This document shows, piece after piece, positions 62,229-64,000 of a stretch of 64,000 bases of DNA. Below the pieces are notes generated by a model, which had not been told where the DNA came from, did not search any database, and saw nothing but the letters and a program-made list of their open reading frames with translations. Position 1 is the stretch's first letter, and each line of letters starts with the position of its first letter. Where the stretch lies: contig NC_046653.1 in assembly GCF_900324485.2 (NCBI RefSeq), forward strand, positions 27,064,637 through 27,128,636. Direction: 5' to 3'. This DNA is from Mastacembelus armatus. Taxonomy: Eukaryota > Chordata > Actinopteri > Synbranchiformes > Mastacembelidae. A program made the translations under genes and the position numbers.

Positions 62229-63939
62229 TGAAAAAATGAATGACTCCGAGCGAACCTCCCTAGATGTTGCCATCATGGATGTCCTACCAGAACTTCCAGC
62301 AGTAAACAAAAAGATCCTGGAAGAGCATTTGCAGTCCATTGGATTTGAGACATATGATGATCTACGATTTGTAAACGGAGGCCGATTTGATGACCGTATT
62401 AAGACCTGTACAAGCCAGAAAGCTTCTTTCTGTTTGGAAACGGAAATGTAAGTAAAATCACCACACAATGTTTTTCAACATATAAAAATATGTAATCTAT
62501 TCAAAATCAAAAGCAGTCGTGCACATTGTGTGATATTGTACAGTGTGACTCATAACCTTATTTATTTGTCATTTAAAGACCAAACTCCCGAGGACAGCTC
62601 ACTATCATCTGTGGAAGCCTCACCTATCCAGTCGCCGTCATCACTCTCCGTTTCACCACAAAGTACGCCAATCTCCTTCAGCACCCCAGGATTTCACACA
62701 CAGTGGGACGACAACTTTGAAATTCCTGCGTGAGAGTAAATCAAGACTGAATTTATTTATTTACTTCATTTTATTTCACATAAATCTGTCATATAAATAT
62801 TAACAGAAGTGCCTGCATTTTAATTAGGTACCGCACTCTTACGGTCCTGAAATTCCATGGAGTACATTTCCTGAGGAAGTGATGCATTCTTTGGAGAGGG
62901 GGAAAAGGCTAAGCCCAAAACTGAGGAGACAAATGGTCCGGATTGTGGTGACTAAGATGATGGAAAAATGCCCTCATGTAGGTAAAAAGCATTCAACTGA
63001 CGTTGCAAAAAAAGTGGTGGCAAAATATCCCAATTCTCTGCAAGATGTTATAGAGGGCGATATTGTTGGAACAGGCTACCATTCCTGTCAAACAGTTGCA
63101 AAACAGAACTGAAAATATGAGGCGCACTTCAACACCCAAATAAGAAAAAGAAGTCCCACTGATGACTCAGATGACACAGACGAAATCCCATTAGAAGAGA
63201 GAGTAGCAATGCAGGACATCTATGGATGCATTAAATGGAATGTAAAATTTCTGCCCCGTGAAGAAACTCAAGAGAGCCAGCAGCAAAAGATGGAAAAACT
63301 CAGGGTGATGTTCCAACCATCTGATGCTAATGCAGAGGAGGTAAAAAGTTTAATGAAGTCTCAGGCCACCTCAGGATTCGTTGCCCTTCTTTGAAACCCT
63401 TCTGGGGCAAAAAATCCTGAGACTAAATCCAGAATTACATTTTTTGTGTTCTTTTTGTACAGAAATTTCCTTGGTATATCTTAGTAATATGTATGGTCTG
63501 TATGGCACTGCTGAGACAATACACATAGTGTGCCTAAAACTTTTGCACGGTACTATATACAGTATCTCACAAAAGTGAGTACACTCCTCCCATTTTTGCA
63601 AATATTTTATTGTATCTTTTCATGGGACAACTCTATAGAAATGAAACTTTAATATAACTTGCCTATGCCTATAGAGTTATCCCACAAAAAGATCCCATAA
63701 AATATTTGCAGAAATGAGAGGGATGTAGTCACTTTTGTGAGATGCTGTATGTATGTATTTACAAAACTTGCTGATCAATTAAAATGCTCAATATGCTTTT
63801 ATTCTACAGGTGTTTTTTCTCGATCAACCCAGAGAAAGGATCGAAAGTAGAGAAAAGCTCGAAGCGCTGTCTGAACATCAACCCTCTAGTCCTCACAGTC
63901 ATACAGGAACTTGCTGACTACGAGTGGGGTGAAGGCTAA
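62229..63939 (+). pseudogene. SAMD3-like multi-exon gene, degenerate
   Basis: Exon 1 62229-62447 after a tttttcag acceptor: MNDSERTSLDVAIMDVLPEL, then EEHLQSIGFETYDDLRFVNG, SAM-like, with donor gtaagt. Exon 2 62579-62731, Ser/Pro-rich (SSLSSVEASPIQSPSSLSVS). Exon 3 from about 62830: EIPWSTFPEEVMHSLERGKR, LSPKLRRQMVRIVV, AKKVVAKYPNSLQDVIEGDI, QDIYGCIKWNVKFLPREETQ and EEVKSLMKS. Last exon 63810-63939: CFFSINPEKGSKVEK to a stop (ELADYEWGEG). Exon 3 is broken at least twice (a 2-base loss or 1-base gain near 63085 and a lost A near 63145). The large central exon expected after LMKS is missing and repeats sit in its place. Homology is recalled, not searched. Confidence 0.55.
63560..63747. mobile_element. 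Tc1/mariner-type MITE, complete
   Basis: A 188-bp near-perfect hairpin with ends CAGTATCTCACAAAAGTGAG and, inverted, CAGCATCTCACAAAAGTGAC, flanked by TA (63558-63559, 63748-63749). Non-coding. The last 25 bp before it (cctaaaacttttgcacggta) look like the end of another Tc1-type element. It lies in the region where the central exon of the SAMD3-like gene should be. Confidence 0.85.
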
Positions 63940-64000
63940 ATGTCTTTCTGTGCACTCTGACTGTTCATTTGAGAAGAGGTACTGTTAGTTTTCATTAAGA
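63940..64000. other. 3' flank of the SAMD3-like relic
   Basis: Nothing recognised after the stop at 63937-63939. Confidence 0.4.

Overview
The window is vertebrate, almost certainly teleost, genomic DNA: a cluster of intronless odorant receptor (OR) genes embedded in dense transposable-element debris, with remains of a multi-exon fish gene at the right edge. Evidence for a teleost is the OR type (LHEPMYIF, AMSYDRYVSICKP, TCLPHL, NPLIYGLKMKEI blocks), fish-type L2 LINEs whose ORF1 carries an esterase-like block, Tc1, hAT and piggyBac debris, and tRNA-derived SINEs. The species cannot be named from the sequence.

There are eight intact OR reading frames: 7821, 14258, 25517, 46015 and 59237 on +, and 22847, 30073 and 37928 on -. 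A ninth (51853-52774, -) is broken by one extra base. Four more are pieces: a 5'-truncated copy (343-1137), an N-terminal stub cut by a LINE (11873), a 43-bp scrap (33798) and a TM5 scrap (37124). Two subfamilies are visible. Group A (N-terminus MDNNLNITY; 22847, 30073, 51853) is always on -. Group B (MDCELNV, MENELNI, MDAELNV) is on + except 37928, which lies in an inverted duplication. Every OR that keeps its 5' flank has a related element about 200 bp before the ATG: TTTAATGAGA next to a CCA..GAGG half-palindrome, followed by an A/T-rich AATAAAAA or GATAAAAA box. It looks like a homeodomain plus Olf/Ebf composite and is the best regulatory candidate here.

Layout: 1-7350 is a nest of LINEs, a hAT element, two solo LTRs and a MITE around an OR relic. 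7357-15178 holds three group B loci. 15427-22300 is a LINE split by a piggyBac-like element, then another LINE. 22300-33785 holds A(-), B(+), A(-) and their SINE/LINE flanks. 34140-37112 is an LTR-element fossil with proline-rich tandem repeats. 37124-41364 is one arm of an inverted duplication plus a perfect 466-bp tandem duplication. 41740-43840 is a fossil family-B DNA polymerase of Polinton type. 46015-53230 repeats the B(+)/A(-) convergent pair of 25517-31540. 53312-58800 is mostly LINEs. 57610-61655 is the second arm of the inverted duplication with OR 59237. 61664-63939 carries broken exons resembling a fish SAM-domain (SAMD3-like) family.

The genes do not form a pathway. They are alternative receptors, and in olfactory neurons such genes are normally expressed one at a time. 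The notable biology is how the array has evolved: flanks 97-99 % alike by eye surround coding segments that differ strongly in TM3-TM5, motif cassettes are shared across subfamilies, and duplication, inversion, micro-inversion and nested insertions can be ordered by comparing paralogous flanks.
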